Shown in pieces: positions 28,192 through 37,797 of a stretch of DNA of 64,000 nucleotides. Each line of letters starts with the position of its first letter. Within the stretch, counting starts at the first letter, position 1. The DNA lies in assembly GCF_001957135.1 (NCBI RefSeq), contig NZ_MPHK01000010.1, positions 62,001-126,000 of the forward strand, read 5' to 3'. A program made the translations under genes and the position numbers. The notes below the pieces were generated by a model. The model saw nothing but the letters and a program-made list of their open reading frames with translations, searched no databases and was not told where the DNA came from. This stretch comes from Shewanella sp. UCD-KL21 (lineage in GTDB: Bacteria; Pseudomonadota; Gammaproteobacteria; Enterobacterales; Shewanellaceae).

Positions 28192-29655
28192 TCAGGCTAC
28201 TGTAGCAGCCTCTTTATCAGCGCTTTTATCCGAAAAAGACACACTATTTTTAAAAATAAAACGATTAGCTAATAACGCAAAACTGATACAGGCAATTAAG
28301 GTTATTGGCATCAAGTGAATATAGTGCCAGCTCGAAAATAACGGCGAGAACTCAAATGTTAATGAGGCATATAGCAACACCCCAAAAATCACTGCACCAA
28401 TACCGGCACGAGCATCGACATTTTTAAAAACTAAACCGACAATAAAGATAGATAAAATAGGCATGCTTAGTAAGCCGTTTAGCTGCTGCAATAGATTAAT
28501 AATGCTTTCTGCTTGCTGGTAAATAGGCACTAAAGTCAACGTTAGGGCACTTAATAGTAAGGTCACCCAACCACTTAAATGCACCACATTAGGATCGGCT
28601 TTAATGTAGGTTTCATGGATATCGCAAACATATAATGCAGTAGCAGAGTTAAGCAGAGAGTTGTAGGTTGATAGCACAGCAGCAGCCATAGCGGCAGCAA
28701 ATACACCTGTTAACCATGTTGGCATTACATCACCAACAATGCGGCCATATGCAGTATCACCAATATCGCCATACAATTTGTATGAGATGATGCCAGGCAA
28801 AACAACAATGGCTGGTACAATCAATAAGCGAATACCAGCAGCGACCAATACCCCTTTTTGCGCTTCTTTCACATTGGGGGCCGCCATGGCTCTTTGGGTA
28901 ATGGTTTGGTTTGTGCCCCAGTAATACATTTGAATAAAGATCATCCCGGTGAATAAGGTTTGCCACGGTAACGGCGAGTCAGTATCACCAATCAGAGTTA
29001 AGCGCTCGGCAGGGATATCACTAAAATCAAAATTGATGGCCTGCAGTGCCATAAAGACCACTAAAATGGCCATGGTAAGAAGTAGCACACCTGAGTAGGT
29101 ATCTGATACCGCAACTGCGCGCAGTCCACCAAAAAAAGCATAGATAGCACCTAAGCTAGCAAATGCGATTGCGATATACATCAAAGGGATATCGACATTA
29201 AACATAGTTTGCATAAATAGCGAACCTGAGTAGATAACCGCTGGCATGTAAATAAACGCATTACCCAGTAAAAATAAGCCACCAATAACCGCACGTATGT
29301 GTTTATTGTTATAACGTTTTTCTAAAAGTTCTGTGGTGGTGGTGCAGTTATAGCGGTAATAAACCGGTAAAAACACTTTGGCTAAAATAATTAAGCCAAT
29401 GACCGCGGCAAACTCCCACCAAGCCAGCAGCGCCATTTGATTACCATTCATGCCTACGAGCTGATCTGTGCTCAAGTTAGTTAAGGTGATAGAGCCGGCG
29501 ACAAACATCCAACTTAAGCCGCCACCAGCGAGAAAGTACTCTTTATTTTGATTTGTTTTTAATCTGTTAGAGCCACGGCATTTCAAATAGGTCATTAAGC
29601 CAATTATTGCGGTGACAACCACGAATACTATAATTTGAATAGTGTTGTCTGACAT
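28192..29655 (-). CDS. Sodium/solute symporter of the SSS family (SGLT-like)
   Basis: A 487-residue inner-membrane protein with about 13-14 hydrophobic segments of the LeuT-fold SSS family. The GGGLSWMFVAGSITLTNLSTDQ segment in the first core helix and GGLRAVAVSDTYSGVLLL in the middle are typical of sugar-transporting SglT-like members. It likely imports galactose or a galactoside with Na+. Fourth gene after the TonB receptor, halogenase-like and SapC genes on the same strand, 40 bases after SapC. GGGGA lies 6 bases before the start. Substrate is inferred from the locus. Confidence 0.88.
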   Translation of the reverse strand: MSDNTIQIIVFVVVTAIIGLMTYLKCRGSNRLKTNQNKEYFLAGGGLSWMFVAGSITLTNLSTDQLVGMNGNQMALLAWWEFAAVIGLIILAKVFLPVYYRYNCTTTTELLEKRYNNKHIRAVIGGLFLLGNAFIYMPAVIYSGSLFMQTMFNVDIPLMYIAIAFASLGAIYAFFGGLRAVAVSDTYSGVLLLTMAILVVFMALQAINFDFSDIPAERLTLIGDTDSPLPWQTLFTGMIFIQMYYWGTNQTITQRAMAAPNVKEAQKGVLVAAGIRLLIVPAIVVLPGIISYKLYGDIGDTAYGRIVGDVMPTWLTGVFAAAMAAAVLSTYNSLLNSATALYVCDIHETYIKADPNVVHLSGWVTLLLSALTLTLVPIYQQAESIINLLQQLNGLLSMPILSIFIVGLVFKNVDARAGIGAVIFGVLLYASLTFEFSPLFSSWHYIHLMPITLIACISFALLANRFIFKNSVSFSDKSADKEAATVA

Positions 29656-29695
29656 TGTATATCCCCAGTGTTTATTGTTATTTTCAGCACAATGT

Positions 29696-30448
29696 CTAGC
29701 TTTTGCTGACTTCTAATTTGATGTTACTAATTTTGTTACCCGCCAAGGTTTTATTATGAAGCTGAATGAGGCTATTGAGCTGATATAGCGACATCAACAT
29801 GGCATACAGCGGCGACAGATAGCCTAGCTTGTTGAGTTCAGCCAAGGTTTCACTGTCTAGTTGTTGTAATTTCTCTTCATTAATCGTGATTAAACCGGTT
29901 AGATTTTGTGGCAAACCATCTTGATGGTTAACCACAATGGTGATGTATTTCATTAGGCCTAATTCAGATATTTTTTGGCTAAACCTTTGGGTTAGCATGT
30001 CGTTATGCATATCTGCTTCGATCAGATTTTTAATATTGCTAAGGTACAAACTGGCGCTGCCATCTTGTTCAAAAATAGCTTGTCCGGACTCAGCTGAGAG
30101 TGCGCTGTCATCCGCATCGATCCCAATGGTGTACTGCTGTGGATTATCAGGCGATTGCATCAAATAAAATGGAAAGGTCTGTAAGCTCGTGGGGGGATAT
30201 GAGCCTTGCCATTGGCTATCAGTAACAAATAAATTGTTACCTTGTTCAAAACTGGTAAAACCTGTAAGCACTTGCTGGCCAGTTTGATTATCACGTACAA
30301 AAAAGATAGCCATGCTACAGGCCGCTTTGGCCACTTCCGTTACCCGCAAATTAACAAGGTTTTGCTTGGCGGCATTTTTAGCGCCACTGTGAGGCACTAC
30401 ATATAGCTGTTGATGAAGTTCTGGTGACAGTTCGACTAATGTTTTCAT
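29696..30448 (-). CDS. SapC family protein
   Basis: A 250-residue soluble protein that fits the SapC family (named after a Campylobacter surface-layer gene) with an N-terminal VELSPELHQQLYVVP motif. These proteins recur beside TonB receptors and tryptophan-halogenase-like proteins in sugar loci of Alteromonadales, Caulobacter and Xanthomonas relatives, but their role is unknown. No signal peptide. It is placed 13 bases after the halogenase-like gene, so translation is probably coupled. Weak ribosome binding site. Confidence 0.82.
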   Translation of the reverse strand: MKTLVELSPELHQQLYVVPHSGAKNAAKQNLVNLRVTEVAKAACSMAIFFVRDNQTGQQVLTGFTSFEQGNNLFVTDSQWQGSYPPTSLQTFPFYLMQSPDNPQQYTIGIDADDSALSAESGQAIFEQDGSASLYLSNIKNLIEADMHNDMLTQRFSQKISELGLMKYITIVVNHQDGLPQNLTGLITINEEKLQQLDSETLAELNKLGYLSPLYAMLMSLYQLNSLIQLHNKTLAGNKISNIKLEVSKS

Positions 30449-30461
30449 TGTTATTATTCTT

Positions 30462-31982
30462 TTAGTAAGTGCTTGCTAACCATTTGGTTATAAAATCACG
30501 ATGAGGGGGTAAGTTACTTAGCATTTGCTGAGTGAGCTGTTGATTACGCTGCAGTATTGACTGAGCTTGTGCTTGTTGCTGGTAAAGGTGAGCTTGCTGG
30601 CTAAAGTCAGGTTTAAACTCCATGCCGTACAGCACATACTGGTAGCTAGCCGCAGGAAATAGCTCAATTGGGCCATTAAAATCATGACTTGTTGGGCCAC
30701 GAAATGCCCAAATAGCCAGATCCTCTTGCAAGGATTGTGGAATAGATTCAATGTCGCAATGGGCTTGCCAATAGGGCTCTTTGCGCTTAGTGAGCATATA
30801 ATGCAGCTTTAAAAAATCAATAATGCGACGCCAGCGGTAACTCATCTGCTGATTAAATCGCTTGGCGGTAATCGCCATGACGGATCGATTAACCGGTAAG
30901 TTTTCGGCAATAAATCGAGCCGACATTTCAATCAACATAATCGCCGTGGCTTCTAGTGGCTCAACAAACCCGCCAGCCATGCCGACTGCGACACAGTTAT
31001 TCTGCCAAAAGCGTTCGCGGTGACCGCTTTGATAACTGATCTTTTTAACCGCTAATCCTTCAGCGGCAGGACCAATATAATTACGCAGGTTTTGCTCGGC
31101 TTGCTCGTCCGTTAGATACTGACTGGAATACACATGACCAACACCACGGCGATGGGTTAAGCCAATATCCCATATCCAACCAGCATCTTGGGCGGTGGCA
31201 ATGGTGTGAGAAGCAATAGGACTGCGATCGTGCTCGTAAGGCACTTGCATCGCTAGAGCGCGGTCATTAAACAATACTTTATCTTGTTTTATGAACGGCA
31301 CTTTTAAGGTTTTACCGATTAATAAAGCGGCAAGGCCAGTACAATCAATAAATAAATCAGCATAAAAATCTGGGTTATCGGTTAACGAAAGGCTGACAAT
31401 ATCACCCTGCTCATCTTGGTTAACCGTGGCGACGGTATCAATCAGATGATTAACGTTTAAGTTGGTTTTACAGTGCTGCTTGAGTACTTCAGCAAAAGCG
31501 CCAGCATCAAGGTGGTAAGCATAGTTACAGCTGCCTTGGTATTCACCTTCAGCCATGCCCCGCGGCGCTAAGCCCGCTTCGCAGATAGCATGCTGAAAAT
31601 TAGATTCAGGCGCATAGTCTTTAATATCGTCAACATACGGGGCAAGGTCGATACGGCCATAACCTAGCGGTACAGTAAAGGGGTGGTAGTAAAAGTCGCC
31701 ATTTCCATGCACCCAATTGACAAACTTTCCGCCTTGCTTAAAAGTGGCATGACAAGCTTTAAAAACATCACTTTCTTTTAGACCAATTTGTTGTAGGGTG
31801 TTTTTCATGGTCGGCCAAGTCCCCTCGCCTACCCCTACAGTTGGAATATCTGATGATTCAATGAGGGTGATTTCTATACCGCTCATGTGATGATTTTTAT
31901 GCTGAGATGCGAGGATTGCTGCAGTTAACCAACCCGCTGTGCCGCCGCCTACGATGGCGATTTTTGTTATTGATTTCGGCAT
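30462..31982 (-). CDS. Tryptophan halogenase-family flavoprotein
   Basis: About 506 residues. An FAD-binding GGGTAGW motif lies near the N-terminus, and there is a candidate catalytic lysine in ATFKQGGKFVNW. The family motif WxWxIP is changed to WIWDIG followed by LTHRRGVG. The C-terminal EPLEATAIMLIE region is conserved. FADH2-dependent halogenases place Cl or Br on indoles, but this subgroup sits in sugar operons with TonB receptors and SapC, and its reaction is unknown. ATG 31982 is favoured (AGGAAG upstream); an in-frame ATG at 32024 is possible. Whether it halogenates at all is uncertain. Confidence 0.85.
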   Translation of the reverse strand: MPKSITKIAIVGGGTAGWLTAAILASQHKNHHMSGIEITLIESSDIPTVGVGEGTWPTMKNTLQQIGLKESDVFKACHATFKQGGKFVNWVHGNGDFYYHPFTVPLGYGRIDLAPYVDDIKDYAPESNFQHAICEAGLAPRGMAEGEYQGSCNYAYHLDAGAFAEVLKQHCKTNLNVNHLIDTVATVNQDEQGDIVSLSLTDNPDFYADLFIDCTGLAALLIGKTLKVPFIKQDKVLFNDRALAMQVPYEHDRSPIASHTIATAQDAGWIWDIGLTHRRGVGHVYSSQYLTDEQAEQNLRNYIGPAAEGLAVKKISYQSGHRERFWQNNCVAVGMAGGFVEPLEATAIMLIEMSARFIAENLPVNRSVMAITAKRFNQQMSYRWRRIIDFLKLHYMLTKRKEPYWQAHCDIESIPQSLQEDLAIWAFRGPTSHDFNGPIELFPAASYQYVLYGMEFKPDFSQQAHLYQQQAQAQSILQRNQQLTQQMLSNLPPHRDFITKWLASTY

Positions 31983-32084
31983 AGATTTATACTTCCTGTT
32001 TAAATCGAAGACACAATATATCATTTGAAATAATCATTTGCTAAACCCTAATAGAGTAAGGCTTAACAAAAGACTATTGAAAAA

Positions 32085-32108
32085 AAGACAGGTGCAAGCA
32101 CCTGTCTT
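32085..32108 (-). terminator. Partial terminator after the TonB receptor gene
   Basis: AAGACAGGTGC / GCACCTGTCTT form an 11-bp stem with a T-run on the minus strand. It lies between the receptor and halogenase-like genes and may set higher receptor expression within the operon. Confidence 0.75.
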
Positions 32109-32124
32109 ATATCACTTTTAAGCG

Positions 32125-34881
32125 TTAGAACTTACCTCTAAAGCCAACAGCATAGCGTGAACCATTGTCTTCAACTGAGTAGATTTGATTACCAAAGCGT
32201 CCGGTTTGCACTAATTCTTCTTCAGTAATATTAATCCCTTCAACAAACACAGATACATGCTCGTTAATATCGTAGCTTGCGCTAATATCCCACTGACCAA
32301 AGGTTTCAGTATTAACAGGTTCGCCGTTAAATCCATTATCTAACTGACGTAAGAAGCCTTCACGATTGTTAAAGGCTACACGCGCTTGCCAGCTGTCTTG
32401 CTCATAGAACAAAATAAGGTTTTGTGAATCACCCAAGCCTTCTAAAGCAAAGCTTTGGGTAGTATTCGCATCAACTTTTACATTGCTATCTACCACTGTG
32501 GCATTAGCTGTAATACCAAAACCATTATCAAACATATGAGTTAAAGCGATCTCATAACCGGTGATTCGAGCTGACTCACCGTTTCTTGGTCTTGTCACAG
32601 TGTAAGTCTCTTGCGCACCATTTAATTCTTCTGTCACTGGCACTAAGTCAGATGAACATAGCTCAGAATTATTGGTATTACACAAAAAGTCAGTCGGCTC
32701 ACGATCAGTCATGTTATAGCTTTCTTCACCCGTTAAGGTCACGATGAAGTCTTCTACTTCTTTACTGAAAAAGGCAAAACTGAATAAGCTGGCATCGTTG
32801 TAATACCACTCGTAGGAAATATCCCAGTTTTGAGCTCTAAAAGGTTCAAGTGAAGGGTTACCACCACTTGCGGTTAAATTTTGACGGCGAGGCTCATTGA
32901 ATGTCGTAGATGGTGACATCTGCGACATTGTTGGACGGGTTAATGAATCATAAACCGCAAAACGTAACACCATGTCATCTTGCACATCTAACTTAACATT
33001 CAGGCTAGGTAGCAAGTTTGAATAACTGCCGCCATCAGTGATGTTAGTTGCAGGGCCGTATACATTGGCAAATAACGTCGCATCTGAGGTAGGCACAATA
33101 TCGGTAACAAAACTTTGTATCGCAGAAACTTCAACATCAGTAGTTGAATAACGAGCACCTAAATCAACCGTTAATGGCATATCAGCAACATCATATACAA
33201 AGGTAAAATTCATATACAAGCTATTGATATCTTCATTAATGGTGTAACGGTTATTTTGTAGGGTCGGTACAATTGGGTTACCTGTATCCGCTAAATAATC
33301 GATGACTGCGTCACCATCATAGGTATAGAAGGTATCGATTAATCCAGGGAAAAAGTTATTGGCGGTAAATGGGCGGAAATCAATAACATCGTTAGGTGCT
33401 GCTTGACCATAACCGCAGAATGCACATTGGTTACCATAAACTTGGAATGATGATTTTTCACGCTCTTGACGGTATATACCAAAATTTGCCTTAGTAAATA
33501 CAATAGAGTCAGGGGTATATTCAAAATCCGCTTTGTATTCAGTAATTTCGTCTTCATCAGTAAACTGGTTACCTTTCTCGTTGTAGTGCATACGAGATAA
33601 GTTAGGATCTGGTAAGTTGCCGCCACCAAAACCGTCATGCTCAACCGTCGGAGTGCTACCTGTACCATCAAAGGCATAATTATTGATCATACCCACAACG
33701 TTGAAGCGGTCACGGCCTGCACGGTCGTTTTCAGCCGTTGAGGTTGACACATCAAAGTCAGCTTTTAATTGATCGTTAATATCCCACTTTACATTTAAGC
33801 CGTAACCTTGGTTAGTGACGTCACGAGAGTTACGGGTGTGAGAAACGAAATCCGTTGCAGGATCGCCACTACCGCTACTCAAACCAATATCTTGGCTGAA
33901 GGTAAGTAAGGTACCTGTTGCAGGATCAATTGTTGCGTTGCCTACACGATCTGGTTCAAACCAAGATGCTAAATCAGTAACTTGTGAATCCACTTCAAAT
34001 TTAGAGATAAAACCATCTAAGGTAATACTCACATCTTCAGAGGGGGCGTATTGCAAAACTAAACTGCCGTTAGTTCTAGTGCGGTCTTGCTCATCAACTA
34101 TTTGATCCCAGTTACGTGGAATATAAGCATTGGTAAACAACACGCCATCGCGACTGTTAGAAATGGTTTGCCCTGAACGCCAACCGGCTGTGGCAATTTG
34201 ATTAATTTGAACTTTACGTTCTTGATGACTCACGGCCAATAACACGCCCATTTTATCATCGTTAAAAGTATTACTGATCAAAGCTGATGCAGAAGGTGAA
34301 ACCTCTTCTGAAAGACTTTCATACATACCTTTAATTGAACCTACCAACTGGAAACCTTCATAGTCGAATGGTTTTGCCGTTGATATATCAATCGTGCCAC
34401 CAATACCACCCTCTTGCATGGTGGCATTGGTGGTTTTGTAAACATTGGCCCCAGTAATTTGATCTGCGGCCAGAATATCAAAGTTAAATTCGCGGCCAGC
34501 ACTATCTGTTGCTACCTGACGACCATTAACCAACACAGTGTTAAACTGAGGGCCAAAACCACGTACAGTGACCGCTTGGCCTTCCCCGCCGCTACGATCG
34601 ATAGAAACCCCAGTAATACGCTGTAATGATTCAGCTACGTTTAAATCAGGAAATTTACCTAAATCTTCTGCTGAAATACCATCAGAAACCACGTCTGCTG
34701 ATTTCTTATCAAGCATTGAGTTTTTTAAACTACTACGTATCCCTGTTACCGCAATGACTTCAATTTGATCTGCACCTTGATCTGCTTCTGCAGCGACAGC
34801 TCCCATGCTGCCCAAAGCACCTGCAATTGCAAGTGCAATGCTGGTCCTTTTTCCCAGTGTAGACATTCCTTTTGTATGCAT
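32125..34881 (-). CDS. TonB-dependent outer-membrane receptor
   Basis: A 918-residue receptor with a signal peptide (cleaved near AVAAEA), a TonB-box region (IEVIAVTGIRSSL), a plug domain (DLGKFPDLNVAESLQRITGVS, VRGFGPQFNTVLVNGR) and a 22-strand barrel ending in VGFRGKF with terminal phenylalanine. The plug type matches the Caulobacter/Xanthomonas subfamily that imports oligosaccharides. It presumably takes up the galactoside. GGGGAG lies 6 bases before the ATG at 34881. It is first in the receptor-halogenase-SapC-symporter series, and the shared 21-bp operator lies 61 bases upstream. Confidence 0.93.
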   Translation of the reverse strand: MHTKGMSTLGKRTSIALAIAGALGSMGAVAAEADQGADQIEVIAVTGIRSSLKNSMLDKKSADVVSDGISAEDLGKFPDLNVAESLQRITGVSIDRSGGEGQAVTVRGFGPQFNTVLVNGRQVATDSAGREFNFDILAADQITGANVYKTTNATMQEGGIGGTIDISTAKPFDYEGFQLVGSIKGMYESLSEEVSPSASALISNTFNDDKMGVLLAVSHQERKVQINQIATAGWRSGQTISNSRDGVLFTNAYIPRNWDQIVDEQDRTRTNGSLVLQYAPSEDVSITLDGFISKFEVDSQVTDLASWFEPDRVGNATIDPATGTLLTFSQDIGLSSGSGDPATDFVSHTRNSRDVTNQGYGLNVKWDINDQLKADFDVSTSTAENDRAGRDRFNVVGMINNYAFDGTGSTPTVEHDGFGGGNLPDPNLSRMHYNEKGNQFTDEDEITEYKADFEYTPDSIVFTKANFGIYRQEREKSSFQVYGNQCAFCGYGQAAPNDVIDFRPFTANNFFPGLIDTFYTYDGDAVIDYLADTGNPIVPTLQNNRYTINEDINSLYMNFTFVYDVADMPLTVDLGARYSTTDVEVSAIQSFVTDIVPTSDATLFANVYGPATNITDGGSYSNLLPSLNVKLDVQDDMVLRFAVYDSLTRPTMSQMSPSTTFNEPRRQNLTASGGNPSLEPFRAQNWDISYEWYYNDASLFSFAFFSKEVEDFIVTLTGEESYNMTDREPTDFLCNTNNSELCSSDLVPVTEELNGAQETYTVTRPRNGESARITGYEIALTHMFDNGFGITANATVVDSNVKVDANTTQSFALEGLGDSQNLILFYEQDSWQARVAFNNREGFLRQLDNGFNGEPVNTETFGQWDISASYDINEHVSVFVEGINITEEELVQTGRFGNQIYSVEDNGSRYAVGFRGKF

Positions 34882-34941
34882 TTCTATCTCCCCTGTTTGT
34901 GTTTGTTGCTTTTTTGAAAAAGTCTGATCTTATAATTAAAA

Positions 34942-34962
34942 CGTATTTATCTTATAAATATA
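34942..34962. promoter_or_regulatory. Shared operator copy upstream of the TonB receptor
   Basis: Matches the galT-glpD palindrome (arms AGTATTTA and TAAATACT) at 17 of 21 positions, with right arm TAAATATA. It sits 61 bases before the receptor start and would overlap the promoter. Confidence 0.6.
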
Positions 34963-35180
34963 TTAATTAGGGTTGAATATCAACCTTTTCTTAACAACTG
35001 GCTTTAGAATACTGGTGGTTTATTGCAACAAACGCGGTGATTTTTTCACATTTAAGCGAGGAATGGTTATAGCTTATTTTTATATTTTATACATTATTAA
35101 TCATAGACTTGCTTACATTCACTCATGAGAGCAAGCAAAGCTAGTTATTTAGCAGAGCCTAATGTTTGGAGGTGAAAGCC
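34963..35180. other. AT-rich spacer upstream of the receptor operon
   Basis: No gene. It contains low-complexity AT-rich sequence between the operator copy and the hairpin after the hydrolase gene. Confidence 0.35.
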
Positions 35181-35261
35181 GCTGAAATCTTCAATATTCA
35201 CCTTCAGCAAAAATTACATAATTAGAACAATTACGTAATTTTTGCCGTAGTCACTTTCAGC
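35181..35261 (-). terminator. Nested inverted repeats after the esterase gene
   Basis: GCTGAAA/TTTCAGC (35181-35187 and 35255-35261) flank GCAAAAATTAC/GTAATTTTTGC (35207-35217 and 35235-35245). Immediately past the minus-strand esterase stop they could form a long structured 3' end. There is no T-run, so a factor-independent terminator is not certain; protection or a binding site is possible. Confidence 0.5.
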
Positions 35262-35262
35262 T

Positions 35263-36603
35263 TTAATGCTGCGAAGAGTTACTTTTCCAGCTCATACCTG
35301 TGGCAAAACGTGCAGGAAAGCCTTTCCAGGCAGGTGTAGGCTTACCTTCAACATTTTGTTGGTTTGACGAACCTTCAAGTTGCAGGAACTCACATTGCTT
35401 AGCTTGTTTCTTCACATGACAGTCCATCATGGCTAAGACAAAATGTTCGTTTATCGCATTTAACTGACGACTGTCCCACGCTGGCTCAAAATAATGACCT
35501 AAATCCAAGTCATTATTAAAGGCTACTTTAGGGGCGGGATGCGGCGCAATATTATGCCGTGCATTATGGTAGGTAAGTAAATAACTTGGCGATCCTGTTT
35601 GCTGATAAGCATCTTCAATGCCCTCATAGCCAGAAACATCATCTAAGTCACCCGCAATATATAGCATGGGTACGTCAATGTTTTGCAGTGATTTAGGCGC
35701 AAATAACTGATGCTGCGCTCCCCATGGTGCTATGGCTACCGCAGCTTGCCATTTAGGATCGGTTTGAACATCGGCTTTACCGGCTGTGCAAGTATTTAAT
35801 AATGCCATTGCCTGCTGGATCACCTGAGGGTTATCTGTCCCAGTAAATTGCGCAGTGGTCTTTTCATTAAACTGATAACAGCCGCCAACTGTATTAATTG
35901 CGCCATAACCTCCCATTGAATACCCCAGCAAACCGGCATGATTTTTATCAATGACACTGCTGGCAAAATGAGTTTGGGCCGTCAGGTAATCTAAGGTAAA
36001 TTGTTGATCGCGAGCGCGATTTAACAAGGTACTAAAAAAGCCGCTAAAGGGGGTATTTACCATATCAACTTCAGCATTTGTTGAATCTGTATGGTCGATA
36101 GCGGCAACAACATAACCGTTGGCAGCAAGATGCTCGCCAAGATAAAACATAATAGTGCGGTAACCTGTATAGCCATGAGATAGCACGATAACGGGAAAGG
36201 ATTGCTTTGGTTCCACCCTAATTTCAGCATCACGATAAGCGTTGGCAGCCATCTCAAAAGGCTGACCTAATCGGGTTTGATTGGCGTAGCTGGTTTTAGT
36301 GCTATGGTCTTTTAGCTGTTTGTCTGTGACGTTAGCAGGGTACCAAACCTCCAGTGTTAGCTGTCTATCTGTCACGCTTTGACTCATCACGTCAAATTGG
36401 TTTTTATGGGTTATCGTCACCGTTTTTACCCCTACTGGGTAAAGTGAGTTTTCAGCTTGCCCTGCAGCAGATAAAGCAGGTGCCACCTTTATTGGTAAGG
36501 CGACTGGATAAAGCTGCTCAGCAGCCTGAGCCATATTTATTAGTAAACAAGTAGATGCAAGAACGCTCATAATACCTGTAGGTATTTTATTACTAACAAT
36601 CAT
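35263..36603 (-). CDS. Secreted alpha/beta hydrolase (PAF-acetylhydrolase/lipase-like)
   Basis: A 446-residue exported enzyme: signal peptide (MIVSNKIPTGIMSVLASTCL..AQA), then a hydrolase domain with SHGYTGYRT near the oxyanion region, nucleophile elbow GYSMGGYG, an acidic stretch AGDLDDVSG, and catalytic histidine in NARHNIAPH. The pattern recalls platelet-activating-factor acetylhydrolase-like and dienelactone-like esterases. It lies 42 bases after galK, so it probably belongs to the galT-galK transcript. In this locus it could remove acyl groups from galactolipids, which is inference. Confidence 0.8.
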   Translation of the reverse strand: MIVSNKIPTGIMSVLASTCLLINMAQAAEQLYPVALPIKVAPALSAAGQAENSLYPVGVKTVTITHKNQFDVMSQSVTDRQLTLEVWYPANVTDKQLKDHSTKTSYANQTRLGQPFEMAANAYRDAEIRVEPKQSFPVIVLSHGYTGYRTIMFYLGEHLAANGYVVAAIDHTDSTNAEVDMVNTPFSGFFSTLLNRARDQQFTLDYLTAQTHFASSVIDKNHAGLLGYSMGGYGAINTVGGCYQFNEKTTAQFTGTDNPQVIQQAMALLNTCTAGKADVQTDPKWQAAVAIAPWGAQHQLFAPKSLQNIDVPMLYIAGDLDDVSGYEGIEDAYQQTGSPSYLLTYHNARHNIAPHPAPKVAFNNDLDLGHYFEPAWDSRQLNAINEHFVLAMMDCHVKKQAKQCEFLQLEGSSNQQNVEGKPTPAWKGFPARFATGMSWKSNSSQH

Positions 36604-36645
36604 ATAGATATCCCTTCTATTATTATTGATTAACCTGTGATCAGG

Positions 36646-37797
36646 TTACTGTACAGGGGTAATGGTTAAACCGCTGCCAGCTTGGCAGACATACACATCC
36701 GCTTGCAAGCCAAAACGGCTTTGGTATTGATTATCAATAGCTTGCCTAATGATATCGACATCTTGCTCACGACATAGGCACACAATTGCACCACCAAAGC
36801 CGCCACCAGTCATTCTGACTGCGCCGCGATCGCCTAACGCTTGCTGGCAAATCTCAACCAAACCGTCTGTAGCAGGAACTGTGACTTCAAAATCGAATTT
36901 TAATGATTGATGTGATGCTGTCATCAGTTGACGAAGATGATCCATATCATTAGCCGCTAAGGCTTTGGTTGCCGCTAACACGCGAGCGTTTTCACTGATC
37001 ACGTGATGAGCTCGTTTAAATTCGGTTGCTGTGAGTTGATCTTTATGGGTTTGTAGTAGCGCCACGTCTGCTAAACGTAAACTGCTTACCCCCATTTTGC
37101 TGGCGGCTTGTTCGCAATCTATACGGCGTTGATTGTATTCACTGTCAACAAGTTTGCGCGGGTAGTTGGAGTTAACGATGACCAGATTTAAATCTGCTGG
37201 TATTTGAATCGCTTTCGTTTGTAGGTGCTGGCAATCAATCAATAAAGCGTGTTGCGGCACACCTTTGGCCGAAATTAATTGATCCATGATGCCACATTGG
37301 CAATCCATAAAATCATTTTCTGCTTGCTGACCAAAAACAGCGATTTGCTCTAATGATAATCCCAGTTGGCTAAGCTGATTAAACATGCCAGCAATCGCCA
37401 CTTCAAGTGCCGCTGAAGATGAAAGCCCGCTACCTTGCGGGACATCACTTTCAATTAATAAGTCAACGCCTTGAAGCTTATGCCCAGCACGTTGCAATAC
37501 AAATGCCACTGCACGTATATAGTTGCCCCATTGCGAGTTCCCCTGCGTAATCGGCGCGGACAGCGAAAAAGACTCGACCTCATTCGGGTACATACTAGAG
37601 CGAACAACCACTTGGTTATCATCGCGTTGGCGGTAAGCCACTTGGGTTAAGAATGTCAGTGCACTAGGCAAGACAAAGCCATCATTATAATCGGTAAATT
37701 CACCAATAATGTTGACTCGCCCTGGTGCGCTGGCAATACCTTGTGCTTTGGTGTGATAGATTTGCTCAAAACGCTGAGCAAGTGTTGGGTTACTCAT
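36646..37797 (-). CDS. galK: Galactokinase
   Basis: A 383-residue GHMP kinase that phosphorylates galactose to galactose 1-phosphate. The N-terminal signature reads APGRVNIIGEFTDYNDGF, where most galactokinases have GEHTDYN; here His is replaced by Phe at position 34. The ATP loop is GSGLSSSAALEVA. The catalytic base is in CGIMDQLIS. The C-terminal motif is TGGGFGGAIV. The start overlaps galT by 8 bases, giving a coupled galT-galK pair. The H-to-F change is next to sugar-binding residues and could alter sugar preference. Confidence 0.93.
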   Translation of the reverse strand: MSNPTLAQRFEQIYHTKAQGIASAPGRVNIIGEFTDYNDGFVLPSALTFLTQVAYRQRDDNQVVVRSSMYPNEVESFSLSAPITQGNSQWGNYIRAVAFVLQRAGHKLQGVDLLIESDVPQGSGLSSSAALEVAIAGMFNQLSQLGLSLEQIAVFGQQAENDFMDCQCGIMDQLISAKGVPQHALLIDCQHLQTKAIQIPADLNLVIVNSNYPRKLVDSEYNQRRIDCEQAASKMGVSSLRLADVALLQTHKDQLTATEFKRAHHVISENARVLAATKALAANDMDHLRQLMTASHQSLKFDFEVTVPATDGLVEICQQALGDRGAVRMTGGGFGGAIVCLCREQDVDIIRQAIDNQYQSRFGLQADVYVCQAGSGLTITPVQ

